From contig NC_018012.1 of NCBI RefSeq assembly GCF_000227745.2, positions 806,001 through 870,000 on the forward strand: DNA of 64,000 nucleotides. The letters run 5' to 3'. Below, piece by piece: positions 9,454-17,419 of the stretch (its first letter is position 1; every line of letters starts with the position of its first letter). This DNA comes from Thiocystis violascens DSM 198. GTDB taxonomy: Bacteria; Pseudomonadota; Gammaproteobacteria; Chromatiales; Chromatiaceae. A program made the translations under genes and the position numbers. The notes beneath the pieces are model-generated. The model was not told the origin of the DNA and ran no database searches. It was given only the letters and a program-made list of their open reading frames with translations.

Positions 9454-11748
9454 ATGCCGCGCTCCCCCGAAGACCCCGAACAAGCAACAAGCTTCGAGCG
9501 CCCGAGACAGCGGCACTCGCCAGGTTCGCCGCCACCCGAGACCGGCGGTTCCGCCAACGAGGGCGTGGAGGCGACCATCCTGGTCGCACCCTCAAGCCAC
9601 GGGAGCGGGCGGCCCCCGCCCGCCCGCGACCGCGCCGCGCCCCAACCGGACGGAACCAGGGCCGCGCTGGCGCGCTTCGATCTGCTCGAACCGCTCGGTC
9701 AGGGTGCCATGGGCGTCGTTTTGCTGGCGCGGGACCGCGATCTCGGACGCAAGGTTGCCTACAAAAGACTGCGCGGAGAACTCGGCGCGAAGCCGGACAT
9801 GGTCCAGCGTTTTCTCGCCGAGGCGCAGATCACCGCCCAGCTCGATCATCCCAATGTCGTGCCGCTCTATTCGCTGGAGCACGAAGACGCCCAACAACTG
9901 GGTTATGCCATGAAGCTGGTTCAGGGCGAAACGCTGGAGTCGCTGATTCGACAAGCGCGCTCGACCCTGGAGTCAGGCCGGATCCTGCCGCCTCGCCTGC
10001 AGCGGGAAACCCTGCTCGATCACTTCCTCAAGATCTGCGACGCCATCGCCTTCGCGCATTCGCGGGGCGTCATCCATCGCGACCTCAAGCCCGCCAACAT
10101 CATGGTCGGACATTTTCACGAAGTCTACGTCATGGACTGGGGGATCGCGCGGGTTCTGGAGTCGTCCAGGGTGCCTGGAACGGACATGGCGGAGCGGGTG
10201 TCTTGCGCGCGCTCGGGCGTCGGTGCCGGGATGGAAACGGCGGATGGGATCGCGACAACCCAGTGCGGCTCGCTGCTTGGCACCCCGAAATACATGTCGC
10301 CGGAGCAGGCGCGGGGCGAGATCGACCAACTCGACGAACGGAGCGATCTCTACAGTCTCGGCCTGATCCTGTTCGAGCTGATCTGTCTGCGTCCGGCCTT
10401 CGGCGGACCCGATGTCGGCACCCTGCTCGATCGGATTCAACGCGGCCAGCGCCAGCCCGTCGCCGCGCCCTCGCCGCGCGGCTCCATCCCCCGCGAACTC
10501 AAGGCCATCGTCGACAAGGCCACCCAGGCCGAGCCGACGGAGCGTTATCAAAGCGCCGCGGATCTGGCCGAGGATCTGCGTCACCACCTGCGAGGCGAAG
10601 CGGTCAGTGCGCTGCGGGACAACCCGTTACAGAGCACGCTGCGCTGGATCGGACATCACCGTCAGCGGGCGCTGAATCTCTTTCTCGCCACCCTGTTGAT
10701 CGGCTTTCTGGCGACGGGTGCCCTGTGGTATCGCCACACGGTCGAACTGGAGAAAATCCATGAACGCCAGATTCTGACCGCGCGGTATTTCGATTTTGCG
10801 TCGGCGCAGGCGCAGATCATCGTCAAACATTTCCTGTTCATGCTCGGCCTGCTCGAAGGCTTGTCCGTCGGTGCCGAGTTGGCCTTGGAAGACGGCAAGC
10901 CGGCCGAAGGTCGCTATTATACGCATGAAGATTTTGTGACTCCGGGGTCGGGACCAAAGGATCTCGCGACGAGCGCGTCTCTGTATCGGGACCGACCGAT
11001 CAGCACCGACGTTCCGGTGGTGTTTTTCCCGCAAGGCGTCGTGCCCACGGAAACGGAGCGGAAGATCCGACAACTGCTCCCCCTGAAGGCACTCTTTCAG
11101 CGCATCATCCTCGAAGCCCACGACGAACAGGAGGTGCCGCCGTCCGGCCGCAAGGTGCGCGAAACGCTCGATCGCCACGACATCACGGTCGATTGGATGG
11201 GTATCGCGCTCCGCGAGGGCGCCATGGTCGGCTACCCTGGGCTGGGGGGATTTTCCGCCACCTACGATCCAATCGCCCGCCCTTGGTATCGGCAGGCCGT
11301 GCTCGCGCAAGGCGGGAAGGTATGTGGAGAGCCGTATGTGAGCGCCTCCCTGAGCATTTTCATCATGTCCTGCAGCGTCGCCCTGTATTCGAACGCTGGC
11401 GAATTTTTCGGCGTCGCCGAGATCGATCTGCCGCTGGAAAAAAACGTCGAAAAGATCCTGCTGACGCCGCAACTGCCCCTGGTCCGTGCCTTGCTGTTGA
11501 ACGATCAGGGTCAGATCCTGGTCGAGGCCCGACCGGACACGATCCAGGGCGTCGATCTCCCCAAAGAGCGATTGCGCGCGTACTCCAACGCGACGATCGT
11601 CGAGGCGATCAAGGCGGGACACTCAGGCCAACAGAACGTGCTCGATGCGGATCGCAAGCTCTGGGTGATGTATCTTCATCTGCGCGAATTGAAATGGACC
11701 TATGTCGTCGAATTGGATGAGCAGGGCGCGCGCCATGACGCGAAATAG
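9454..11748 (+). CDS. membrane serine/threonine kinase with C-terminal Cache-like sensor
   Basis: About 764 residues. A Pro-rich N-terminus is followed by a Hanks-type kinase domain: glycine loop LGQGAMGVV near residue 81, lysine in VAYKRL, catalytic loop HRDLKPAN near 209, then DWG in place of DFG near 228, and the APE-equivalent SPEQARGE. A membrane segment (LFLATLLIGFLATGALWY, about 407-427) leads into a C-terminal region of over 300 residues. With its YDPIARPWYRQAV stretch this resembles a double Cache sensor (DPxxRPWY-type motif). The kinase would be cytoplasmic and the sensor periplasmic, an inverse order to two-component sensors. A GAGGA lies 10 bases before the ATG at 9454; a GTG at 9427 is the alternative. 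The downstream redox genes may be functionally linked. Substrates are unknown. Confidence 0.9.
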   Translation: MPRSPEDPEQATSFERPRQRHSPGSPPPETGGSANEGVEATILVAPSSHGSGRPPPARDRAAPQPDGTRAALARFDLLEPLGQGAMGVVLLARDRDLGRKVAYKRLRGELGAKPDMVQRFLAEAQITAQLDHPNVVPLYSLEHEDAQQLGYAMKLVQGETLESLIRQARSTLESGRILPPRLQRETLLDHFLKICDAIAFAHSRGVIHRDLKPANIMVGHFHEVYVMDWGIARVLESSRVPGTDMAERVSCARSGVGAGMETADGIATTQCGSLLGTPKYMSPEQARGEIDQLDERSDLYSLGLILFELICLRPAFGGPDVGTLLDRIQRGQRQPVAAPSPRGSIPRELKAIVDKATQAEPTERYQSAADLAEDLRHHLRGEAVSALRDNPLQSTLRWIGHHRQRALNLFLATLLIGFLATGALWYRHTVELEKIHERQILTARYFDFASAQAQIIVKHFLFMLGLLEGLSVGAELALEDGKPAEGRYYTHEDFVTPGSGPKDLATSASLYRDRPISTDVPVVFFPQGVVPTETERKIRQLLPLKALFQRIILEAHDEQEVPPSGRKVRETLDRHDITVDWMGIALREGAMVGYPGLGGFSATYDPIARPWYRQAVLAQGGKVCGEPYVSASLSIFIMSCSVALYSNAGEFFGVAEIDLPLEKNVEKILLTPQLPLVRALLLNDQGQILVEARPDTIQGVDLPKERLRAYSNATIVEAIKAGHSGQQNVLDADRKLWVMYLHLRELKWTYVVELDEQGARHDAK

Positions 11749-11904
11749 AAAAAATGACACATGGCCGTGACCGAAATTCCGGTCGGCCAAGGGCATGGGA
11801 CGCCGCAGTCCATGGAAAATCGACCCCGATACCCGCATGATTGGTTTCTCGCCAATCTAGAGACGAACGCCGCCCCAGGCGGCCATGACTGGAGCCATCA
11901 CTGC

Positions 11905-12198
11905 ATGAATGACCTCGTCATCCGCTGCGAGCACAAGCCGTCACCCGCCAAACTGGACGTGATGGGGATCGACGGCTGGCCGCTCTGGAAAAAAGAACCG
12001 TCCACGTTCCCCTGGCATTATGAAAAAACCGAGACCTGCTACGTCCAGCGCGGGCGCTTTGTCGTCACGCCGGACGGCGGCGAGCCGCTCACCTTTGGTC
12101 GGGGCGACCTGATCAGCTTTCCGGCCGGTCTCTCCTGCGTCTGGGAGATCCTGGAGCCGGTGGAAAAACACTATCGCTTCGACGAAACCCCCTCATAA
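11905..12198 (+). CDS. cupin-domain protein (DUF861-like)
   Basis: The family similarity begins at MNDLVIRCEHKPSPAKLDV, so I start at the ATG at 11905, which follows a GGAG about 10 bases upstream. The frame is open upstream to an ATG at 11761, which would give 145 residues. The 97-residue core reads as one small cupin: FPWHYEKTETCYVQRGRFVV and FGRGDLISFPAGLSCVWEI. Its metal-ligand-like H/E positions are partly kept (FPWHYEKTET). Related stand-alone cupins occur beside redox proteins, but their substrate is not known. It lies 156 bp after the kinase and 34 bp before the DUF302 gene, in a likely operon. Confidence 0.8.
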   Translation: MNDLVIRCEHKPSPAKLDVMGIDGWPLWKKEPSTFPWHYEKTETCYVQRGRFVVTPDGGEPLTFGRGDLISFPAGLSCVWEILEPVEKHYRFDETPS

Positions 12199-12232
12199 AG
12201 ACTCACACCCCTGCAACGGAAGGATGAAAGAC

Positions 12233-12742
12233 ATGCGAAAAATCGTCCGAATTCGCTCGCCCTGGCTGGTCCTGCTCGCCTGTTTGCCGATGCTCCTGCC
12301 CGTCTCCGCCAGCCACGCGGAAGGCATGACCATCGCCGACACCGTCTACAAACTCCCGCTGGAGGAAGGCGTGTCCACGGATGACGCCGTCGATTCCATG
12401 CTGCTGCGCGCCAATGCGCTGAACTTCAAGCTGGTCGCCCGTCTGCCGCTCTCCCAGGAACTGGAAGCCATGGGCGTCCCCACCAAGCGCATCGAGATCT
12501 TCCAGTTCTGCGATGCCCGGATCGCCGCCCAAATGATCGCCGAAAACCTGGACTTTTCGGCCTATCTGCCCTGCCGCATCACCCTGATCGAGGATCAGGC
12601 GGGCAAACCCTGGCTGGTGACGCTGGACCTGAACAAGGTCATCCAGATGGCCGATCTGCCGCCAGCGCTGATGGAGATGGCCACCAAGGTCCGCGACACC
12701 ATGAACGAGATCATGGCCGCGGGCGCCAGCGGAGATCTCTGA
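12233..12742 (+). CDS. secreted DUF302-domain protein
   Basis: A 169-residue protein with an N-terminal signal peptide (positive MRKIVRIR, hydrophobic LLACLPMLLPV, cleavage near ASHA). The mature part carries a DUF302-like pattern: ALNFKLVARLPLSQEL, a motif around IFQFCDARIAAQMI, and PCRITLIEDQAGKPWLVT. The start at 12233 is preferred because GGAAGG lies 9 bases upstream; the ATG at 12224 directly abuts that site. The two cysteines in the mature part (QFCDA and LPCRI) could form a disulfide. DUF302 proteins are common in sulfur-oxidising bacteria, but their function is not established. The stop is 3 bp before the next gene. Confidence 0.85.
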   Translation: MRKIVRIRSPWLVLLACLPMLLPVSASHAEGMTIADTVYKLPLEEGVSTDDAVDSMLLRANALNFKLVARLPLSQELEAMGVPTKRIEIFQFCDARIAAQMIAENLDFSAYLPCRITLIEDQAGKPWLVTLDLNKVIQMADLPPALMEMATKVRDTMNEIMAAGASGDL

Positions 12743-12745
12743 TCC

Positions 12746-14215
12746 ATGACCTACCTGAGCCTCTCCCGCGCCGCCCGACTCGCCGGCGTCACCCGGGCTG
12801 AACTGCAACGCCGCATCCGTCGCGGCGAGATCGCGACCTTCGAGGGAGCGGTGGCGGTGGAGGATCTGCTGCGGGCCTATCCGGCCGTGAGCCTGACCAA
12901 TGACGCCGCCCTGGAACGGGTCGAACGCATCAAACGCGACGCCCTGCCCAAGCTCAACGCGGGCGAAACCGTCCTGCCGAGCCCGGAAGTCTTCCTGTCG
13001 CGTCTGCGCGGTCTGAGCGAAACCCTGGCGGAACGCATCGCGGCCAACGAACTCGCCCATACCTTGCTGGACCAGGTCGGCGCACGGCTCGCAGGGCTCG
13101 CCGCCCAACCTCCCGAGCAACTTTCAGCGGCGCTACGCGAGATTCAGGACTGGTTCGTCGACGCCCGGCGCCAGCTCGCACTCCACCCCGTCCCAGACGG
13201 GCGCGCCCAACTCCTCGCCAAGGATACCTTTCTGCGCATCATGGCAGCCAACGTCAAGCTGATTCCAAGCGGCCACGACTTTTTCGTCGAGGGCAACGAG
13301 TCGATCCTGGATGCGTCGGTGCGCGCCGGGCTCAAACTGAGTTATGGCTGTTCCAGCGGCAATTGCGGCGACTGCAAGGTTCGTCTGATCAGCGGCGAAA
13401 CCCGGAAGATCCGCGATCACGACTATGTCATCAGCGAACGCGAGAAGTCGATGGGCTACCTCCTCTCCTGTTCGCAAACGGCCGTCACCGATCTGGTCAT
13501 CGAGGCCGCCGAGGCCCTGTCGGTCGACGACCTGCCGCAACAGGAGATTCGGGCCAGCCTGCGCAAGCTCGAACGTCTCTCGCCCGACCTGATCGCCCTG
13601 AACATCCAGACACCGCGCACCCACACGCTACGCTTCATGGCCGGTCAGCGGGCGCGCCTGACGCTGGAAGACGGCGCCACGCGCGAATTGTCCATCGCGA
13701 GCTGCCCCTGCAATGGGCGCAATCTCTGGTTTTATGTCAGACGCCAGGACGACGCCTTCTCCGAGCGCGTCTTCAACAGTCTGCACCCCGGCCATCTGGT
13801 CACCGTCACCGGTCCCCAGGGCGATTTCGTGCTCGTCGAGGACGCGCCGGAACCGGCCATCCTGATCGCCTTCGGCGACGGCATCGCGCCCATCAAGAGC
13901 CTGATCGAGCACGCCGTCTCCATCGATCTCATCGAGTCCTTTCATCTCTATTGGGATACCACCTACCCCGATGGCCATCATCAGGCCCACTGGGGACGGG
14001 CGCTCAAGGACGCACTGGACAACTTCAGCTTCACCCCGCTCATGAGCGGTCGGCCCGAGGATGTCATCGCCGTGGTGCGCGCCGATCATTCGGGGCCAGA
14101 TCGACCGCGTTATTATCTTGCTGGTCCGGCGGAGCTTGTTCAACGCGCGGCGGTCTTGTTGCGCGACCAGGGCATTGAGAAGGCACGGATCAAGCTCGAA
14201 CACACCGACACCTGA
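12746..14215 (+). CDS. [2Fe-2S] ferredoxin / flavin-NAD(P)H reductase fusion with HTH-like N-terminus
   Basis: A 489-residue multidomain redox protein. The first 50 residues (LSLSRAARLAGVTRAELQRRIRRGEIATFEG) look like an excisionase/MerR-type helix-turn-helix. Residues about 170-255 form a plant-type [2Fe-2S] ferredoxin with ligands C202, C207, C210 and C242 (YGCSSGNCGDCKV ... LLSCSQ). Residues about 265-485 are a ferredoxin-NADP reductase-like FAD and NAD(P) module (RFMAGQRARL, GPQGDFVL, ILIAFGDGIAPIKSLIEH). Such proteins pass electrons from NAD(P)H to a partner. The partner is unknown; the adjacent cupin and DUF302 proteins are candidates by position only. No terminator is obvious before the convergent small gene. 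Confidence 0.9.
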   Translation: MTYLSLSRAARLAGVTRAELQRRIRRGEIATFEGAVAVEDLLRAYPAVSLTNDAALERVERIKRDALPKLNAGETVLPSPEVFLSRLRGLSETLAERIAANELAHTLLDQVGARLAGLAAQPPEQLSAALREIQDWFVDARRQLALHPVPDGRAQLLAKDTFLRIMAANVKLIPSGHDFFVEGNESILDASVRAGLKLSYGCSSGNCGDCKVRLISGETRKIRDHDYVISEREKSMGYLLSCSQTAVTDLVIEAAEALSVDDLPQQEIRASLRKLERLSPDLIALNIQTPRTHTLRFMAGQRARLTLEDGATRELSIASCPCNGRNLWFYVRRQDDAFSERVFNSLHPGHLVTVTGPQGDFVLVEDAPEPAILIAFGDGIAPIKSLIEHAVSIDLIESFHLYWDTTYPDGHHQAHWGRALKDALDNFSFTPLMSGRPEDVIAVVRADHSGPDRPRYYLAGPAELVQRAAVLLRDQGIEKARIKLEHTDT

Positions 14216-14229
14216 TCCGACGGGGCAGT

Positions 14230-14412
14230 TTAGGCCGCTTGCGGCCTGGACTGCTGGGACGGCAGGAACACGGTGCCCTTGCCGAAACGATTCACGGCCA
14301 TATCCCGCACCCAGGGCGGGGCATCCGCGTAGAGTCGCAAATAGGTATACCCCAGATCACCGCGAACCATGAACGCGACCCAGCGTTCAAACTCTTGTTG
14401 TTTTGTCTCCAT
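14230..14412 (-). CDS. small hypothetical protein
   Basis: A 60-residue protein beginning METKQQEFERWVAFMVRGD, with no motif I recognise. A GAGGA lies about 8 bases before the ATG at 14412, and the codon pattern resembles neighbouring genes. An upstream ATG at 14442 would add ten residues. It converges on the ferredoxin-reductase gene, with stops 15 bp apart. Aromatic and charged residues are spread throughout and there is no membrane segment. It may be a conserved small soluble protein; function unknown. Confidence 0.6.
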   Translation of the reverse strand: METKQQEFERWVAFMVRGDLGYTYLRLYADAPPWVRDMAVNRFGKGTVFLPSQQSRPQAA

Positions 14413-14490
14413 CACGTCAGTCCTCGCCTCAACGACAGGCACTCATCCACGACTCGTTCTCTCGGCGTCATCGGTTGATGCGCCGACATG

Positions 14491-14685
14491 CTAAACCGCG
14501 TCCAGCGCGATATGCGTAATTTCCAATTTGTGTTTGGCTCTGGGGATTTCACCAGCATCACTAGAGACGCGGTTTAAAATTTTATATTTTTTAATATCTT
14601 AAACCGCGTCCGCTCCGACTATCGTCGATGCGGCCAAGGTTAATCCAATCCAAGAACATCGCATACCGCACTGGACGCGGTTTAG
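14491..14685. repeat. paired ~86-bp inverted-repeat elements (MITE-like)
   Basis: The outer ends are a perfect 15-bp inverted repeat, CTAAACCGCGTCCAG at 14491 and its complement ending at 14685. The match extends imperfectly to about 26 bp (two mismatches). Two inner copies, GACGCGGTTTAA (14566-14577) and TTAAACCGCGTC (14599-14610), face each other across an AT-rich spacer. The whole reads as two units of about 86 bp in inverted orientation, each bounded by the same short terminal repeat and with diverged centres. There is no coding capacity. A non-autonomous mobile repeat is the likeliest reading. Confidence 0.75.
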
Positions 14686-14790
14686 AATTGAACACGCGCC
14701 ATTAGCACGAACGACGCGCGATATTCCATGCGATTTCTACAAGGTATGCGTGGAAACTCATTCATTCAACTGGTGCTTGCTGAAAAATCC

Positions 14791-15543
14791 TTATGTCGCG
14801 TGCCGCTTTAGCAACAGCATATAGTTCACCCCCATCCAGCGGGTAAAGGCAAAGCTCCGAGTGAACGGATTCATCCGCACCCCGGTCTTGTGGAGCAGAG
14901 CGAAGCGCTCGCTCAGCGGATCCAGTACCTGGGCAGGGCGGACGAGTTTACGGAAATGATGAGTCCCTCGGGGCAGCCAGCGCAGAATGTATTCCGCGCC
15001 GACAATCGCCAGGATCAGCGCCGCCAAGGTACGGTTGATACTGGCGACGAACATGACCCCGCCCGGCCGTGCCAGTTGCGCGCAATCGGCGAGAAACGCC
15101 GGCAGATGCTCCACATGCTCGATCACCTCCATGTTGAGAACGGCGTCGAATTGCGCGCCCTCGCGCACCAACTGATCCGCCGTCGCCAACCGATACTCGA
15201 TCTCGAGTCCGCTCCACTGAGCGTGCATCGCGGCCACGCGAACATTCTTTTCGGTGATCTCGATCCCGGTGACCTGGGCGCCGAGACGCGCCAAGGACTC
15301 GCTCAGAATACCGCCGCCGCAACCGATATCGAGCACCCTCAAACCCTCGAAAGGGCGTTCCAGATCCGCATCGCGCCCCATGGCCGCGGCGAGTCGCTCG
15401 CGGATATAGTCGACCCGAAAGGCGTTCAGACGGTGCAGCGGCCAGAACGGCCCCTCGGTATCCCACCAACGATGGGCAAGACGTTCGAAATAGGCGACCT
15501 CCTCCGGGTCGATACTCGGGGCGGTCAGATGGGCGGCAGGCAT
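14791..15543 (-). CDS. ubiG: bifunctional ubiquinone biosynthesis O-methyltransferase UbiG
   Basis: A 250-residue SAM-dependent methyltransferase for the two O-methylations of ubiquinone synthesis. It shows the UbiG N-terminal signature HRWWDTEGPFWPLHRLN, motif I VLDIGCGGGILSE near residue 70, NMEVIEHVEHLPAF, and the C-terminal LPRGTHHFRKLVRP and GVNYMLLLKR. Length is typical. The gene is isolated: MITE-like repeats lie downstream and a 113-bp gap with a REP-type hairpin upstream. Confidence 0.96.
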   Translation of the reverse strand: MPAAHLTAPSIDPEEVAYFERLAHRWWDTEGPFWPLHRLNAFRVDYIRERLAAAMGRDADLERPFEGLRVLDIGCGGGILSESLARLGAQVTGIEITEKNVRVAAMHAQWSGLEIEYRLATADQLVREGAQFDAVLNMEVIEHVEHLPAFLADCAQLARPGGVMFVASINRTLAALILAIVGAEYILRWLPRGTHHFRKLVRPAQVLDPLSERFALLHKTGVRMNPFTRSFAFTRWMGVNYMLLLKRHAT

Positions 15544-15655
15544 GGGATGCTCCAGTGCAAACGACGGAATGCATTGGAAGTCGTGTTACTAGCGGGGTTT
15601 TACAACGCCTGGTCCGGCAGATGTCTGGTACAGCGGCGCCTAATGCGGATCCTAC

Positions 15656-15740
15656 CCGTAGGAGCCCGCTTGCGGGCGACGTGACTCGCCAGGATGACTT
15701 CCGTGCGCCCACCCGTCGCCCGCAAGCGGGCTCCTACGGG
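15656..15740. repeat. REP-type inverted pair
   Basis: GTAGGAGCCCGCTTGCGGGCGAC at about 15658-15680 faces its complement at 15715-15737, separated by about 34 bp. The same motif recurs in inverted pair form at 32492-32553. The right arm overlaps the last codons of the glycosyltransferase gene, whose TAG stop at 15734 lies in it. This resembles BIME/REP intergenic repeats, which may act as mRNA 3'-end stabilisers or REP-transposase substrates. Confidence 0.85.
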
Positions 15741-17419
15741 GTTTGCATGAGCACCAACGCGACCGCGCCGCGCCGATAGACGATCTCCTGACGCAGTTCG
15801 GGATAATCCCGTGTCAGCGAGTCCAGCTTGTCGATTCGCAAAAACACCAGCTCGCCCGCGACCGGCGGACGCTTGGGCGTGATGGCGTCGCGGTAGACGC
15901 TGAAACTCGGCATCGAGGTGCGATAGACCACGGTCGGCAGATCGAGTTGTTTGGCCATCAGGCCCGCCTCCTTGACGGGCGCCTGCAGCGCCTCGAACAC
16001 GCGCGGCACCAGGAAGCCATAGACCACCCAGGTCTGCACCAGACCGGCGAGCACCAGTCGCTGCCAGAGCGGCGGGCGCGACCAGCGCAGCAGCACGAAC
16101 ATGGCCGCCAGACCGGCCAGGACGGCAAGCCCGTAGGGAAGGTCGAGCGCCCGTCGACCATCGGTCAGCAGCGCCAATTCATGCGCCTTGAGTTCCAGCA
16201 TGGCCCGAACCTCGGCCGAGGGACTGGTCGCGATCCCCTCGATGACATGCAGGATGGTATCAAGCACCAGCGGCAAGGCGACCAGCAGCGCAAACAGGAG
16301 CAGCGTCGGCAGAAAGGCCAGCCAGCGATTGGTGAGGGTGTCGCGATGCCGGGCCATGAGTATAAAGAGCGGCACAGCACCGTACAGCAGATAATGCGGC
16401 AGCTTGGTGCCGGAGAAAGAGAAAAAGACGAAAACCGTCAGAAACCAGATCCAGAGGAAACGCTCCAGCGGATCTGACCAAGCGGTTCGATATGCTTTGA
16501 AAAGACTCAGAAACCAGCCGGTGAAGGGCAACAGGATCAGCGGCAGCATGACCAGGTAATACCCTGGAAAACCAGCATGCCCATGCATCGCCTCGCCGAA
16601 GCGTCCGACGTTGTGTTCCAGGAAGAAGCCGCGGAAAAAGTCGGCGCCGTCGTCCAGATAGATGGCGAGATACCAGGGGCCGGCCACCAGCAGAAACACC
16701 AGCCAGCCGAGCGGCGAGAAGGCCGCCCTGAACCAGCGTAGCGCCACCATAAGACTTTGCTTGGACCAGCGGATCTCGGACAGAAAGAACAGGAAGCTGA
16801 CCAGCACCGGAAAGAAGACCGCCACTGGCCCCTTGGTTAGAAAGCCCAGCCCCATCCAGAGATAGGCGCGCAGAATGAAGCGGCGATTGGTCTTGGGGTC
16901 CAGATCCAGGAAATAGCGATAAATTTCAAAGAAAGTCAGCGCGATAAAGAGATTCAGCACGGCATCGGCGACCGCCGCCTTGGCGATGAGCGAGACCTGA
17001 AGGGACAACACCATGATCAGTCCGGCAACCGTGGCGGTCGGCGCGTTCAGGCGCGCGCGCACGAAACCCCAGAGCGCCAGTACCCAGAGCGTGGCGGCGA
17101 CGGCCGAGGGCAGGCGCAGGGCGAATTCGTTGAATCCGAAACTCTCGGTCGAGGCGGCCTGCAACCAATAGATGAGCGCCGGTTTGTCGTAGCGCGGCTC
17201 GCCGTCCTTGTGCGGGGTGATGAAGTTGCCGCTGTCCAGCATCTCGCGGGTTGCCTCGGTAAAGGCGCCCTCGTCGAGATCGTAGAGCGGCACCGCATCC
17301 AACTGCCAGAAAAAACTCAGCGCCACGACCAGCACCAGGAACCAGGGCGAGGTCAGCGCCCGGCCCATGGCCCTCAACCAGAGGGGGTTAGCGTTCAACT
17401 CCGGGGTCATGGTCGTCAT
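15734..17419 (-). CDS. ArnT-like lipid-linked sugar glycosyltransferase (GT83/PMT_2)
   Basis: About 561 residues with many membrane segments. The first periplasmic loop carries the conserved acidic motif DLDEGAFTEATREMLDSGNF and the PRYDKPALIYWLQ segment of the ArnT/PMT_2 family, and later TKGPVAVFFP and GTKLPHYLLYGA. These enzymes move a sugar from undecaprenyl phosphate to an envelope acceptor such as lipid A, but the sugar and acceptor cannot be read from sequence. I start at ATG 17419 because GGAAGG lies 7 bases upstream. It overlaps the GT2 gene by 4 bp (ATGA), so the pair is translationally coupled. The stop lies in a REP element. Confidence 0.9.
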   Translation of the reverse strand: MTTMTPELNANPLWLRAMGRALTSPWFLVLVVALSFFWQLDAVPLYDLDEGAFTEATREMLDSGNFITPHKDGEPRYDKPALIYWLQAASTESFGFNEFALRLPSAVAATLWVLALWGFVRARLNAPTATVAGLIMVLSLQVSLIAKAAVADAVLNLFIALTFFEIYRYFLDLDPKTNRRFILRAYLWMGLGFLTKGPVAVFFPVLVSFLFFLSEIRWSKQSLMVALRWFRAAFSPLGWLVFLLVAGPWYLAIYLDDGADFFRGFFLEHNVGRFGEAMHGHAGFPGYYLVMLPLILLPFTGWFLSLFKAYRTAWSDPLERFLWIWFLTVFVFFSFSGTKLPHYLLYGAVPLFILMARHRDTLTNRWLAFLPTLLLFALLVALPLVLDTILHVIEGIATSPSAEVRAMLELKAHELALLTDGRRALDLPYGLAVLAGLAAMFVLLRWSRPPLWQRLVLAGLVQTWVVYGFLVPRVFEALQAPVKEAGLMAKQLDLPTVVYRTSMPSFSVYRDAITPKRPPVAGELVFLRIDKLDSLTRDYPELRQEIVYRRGAVALVLMQTP

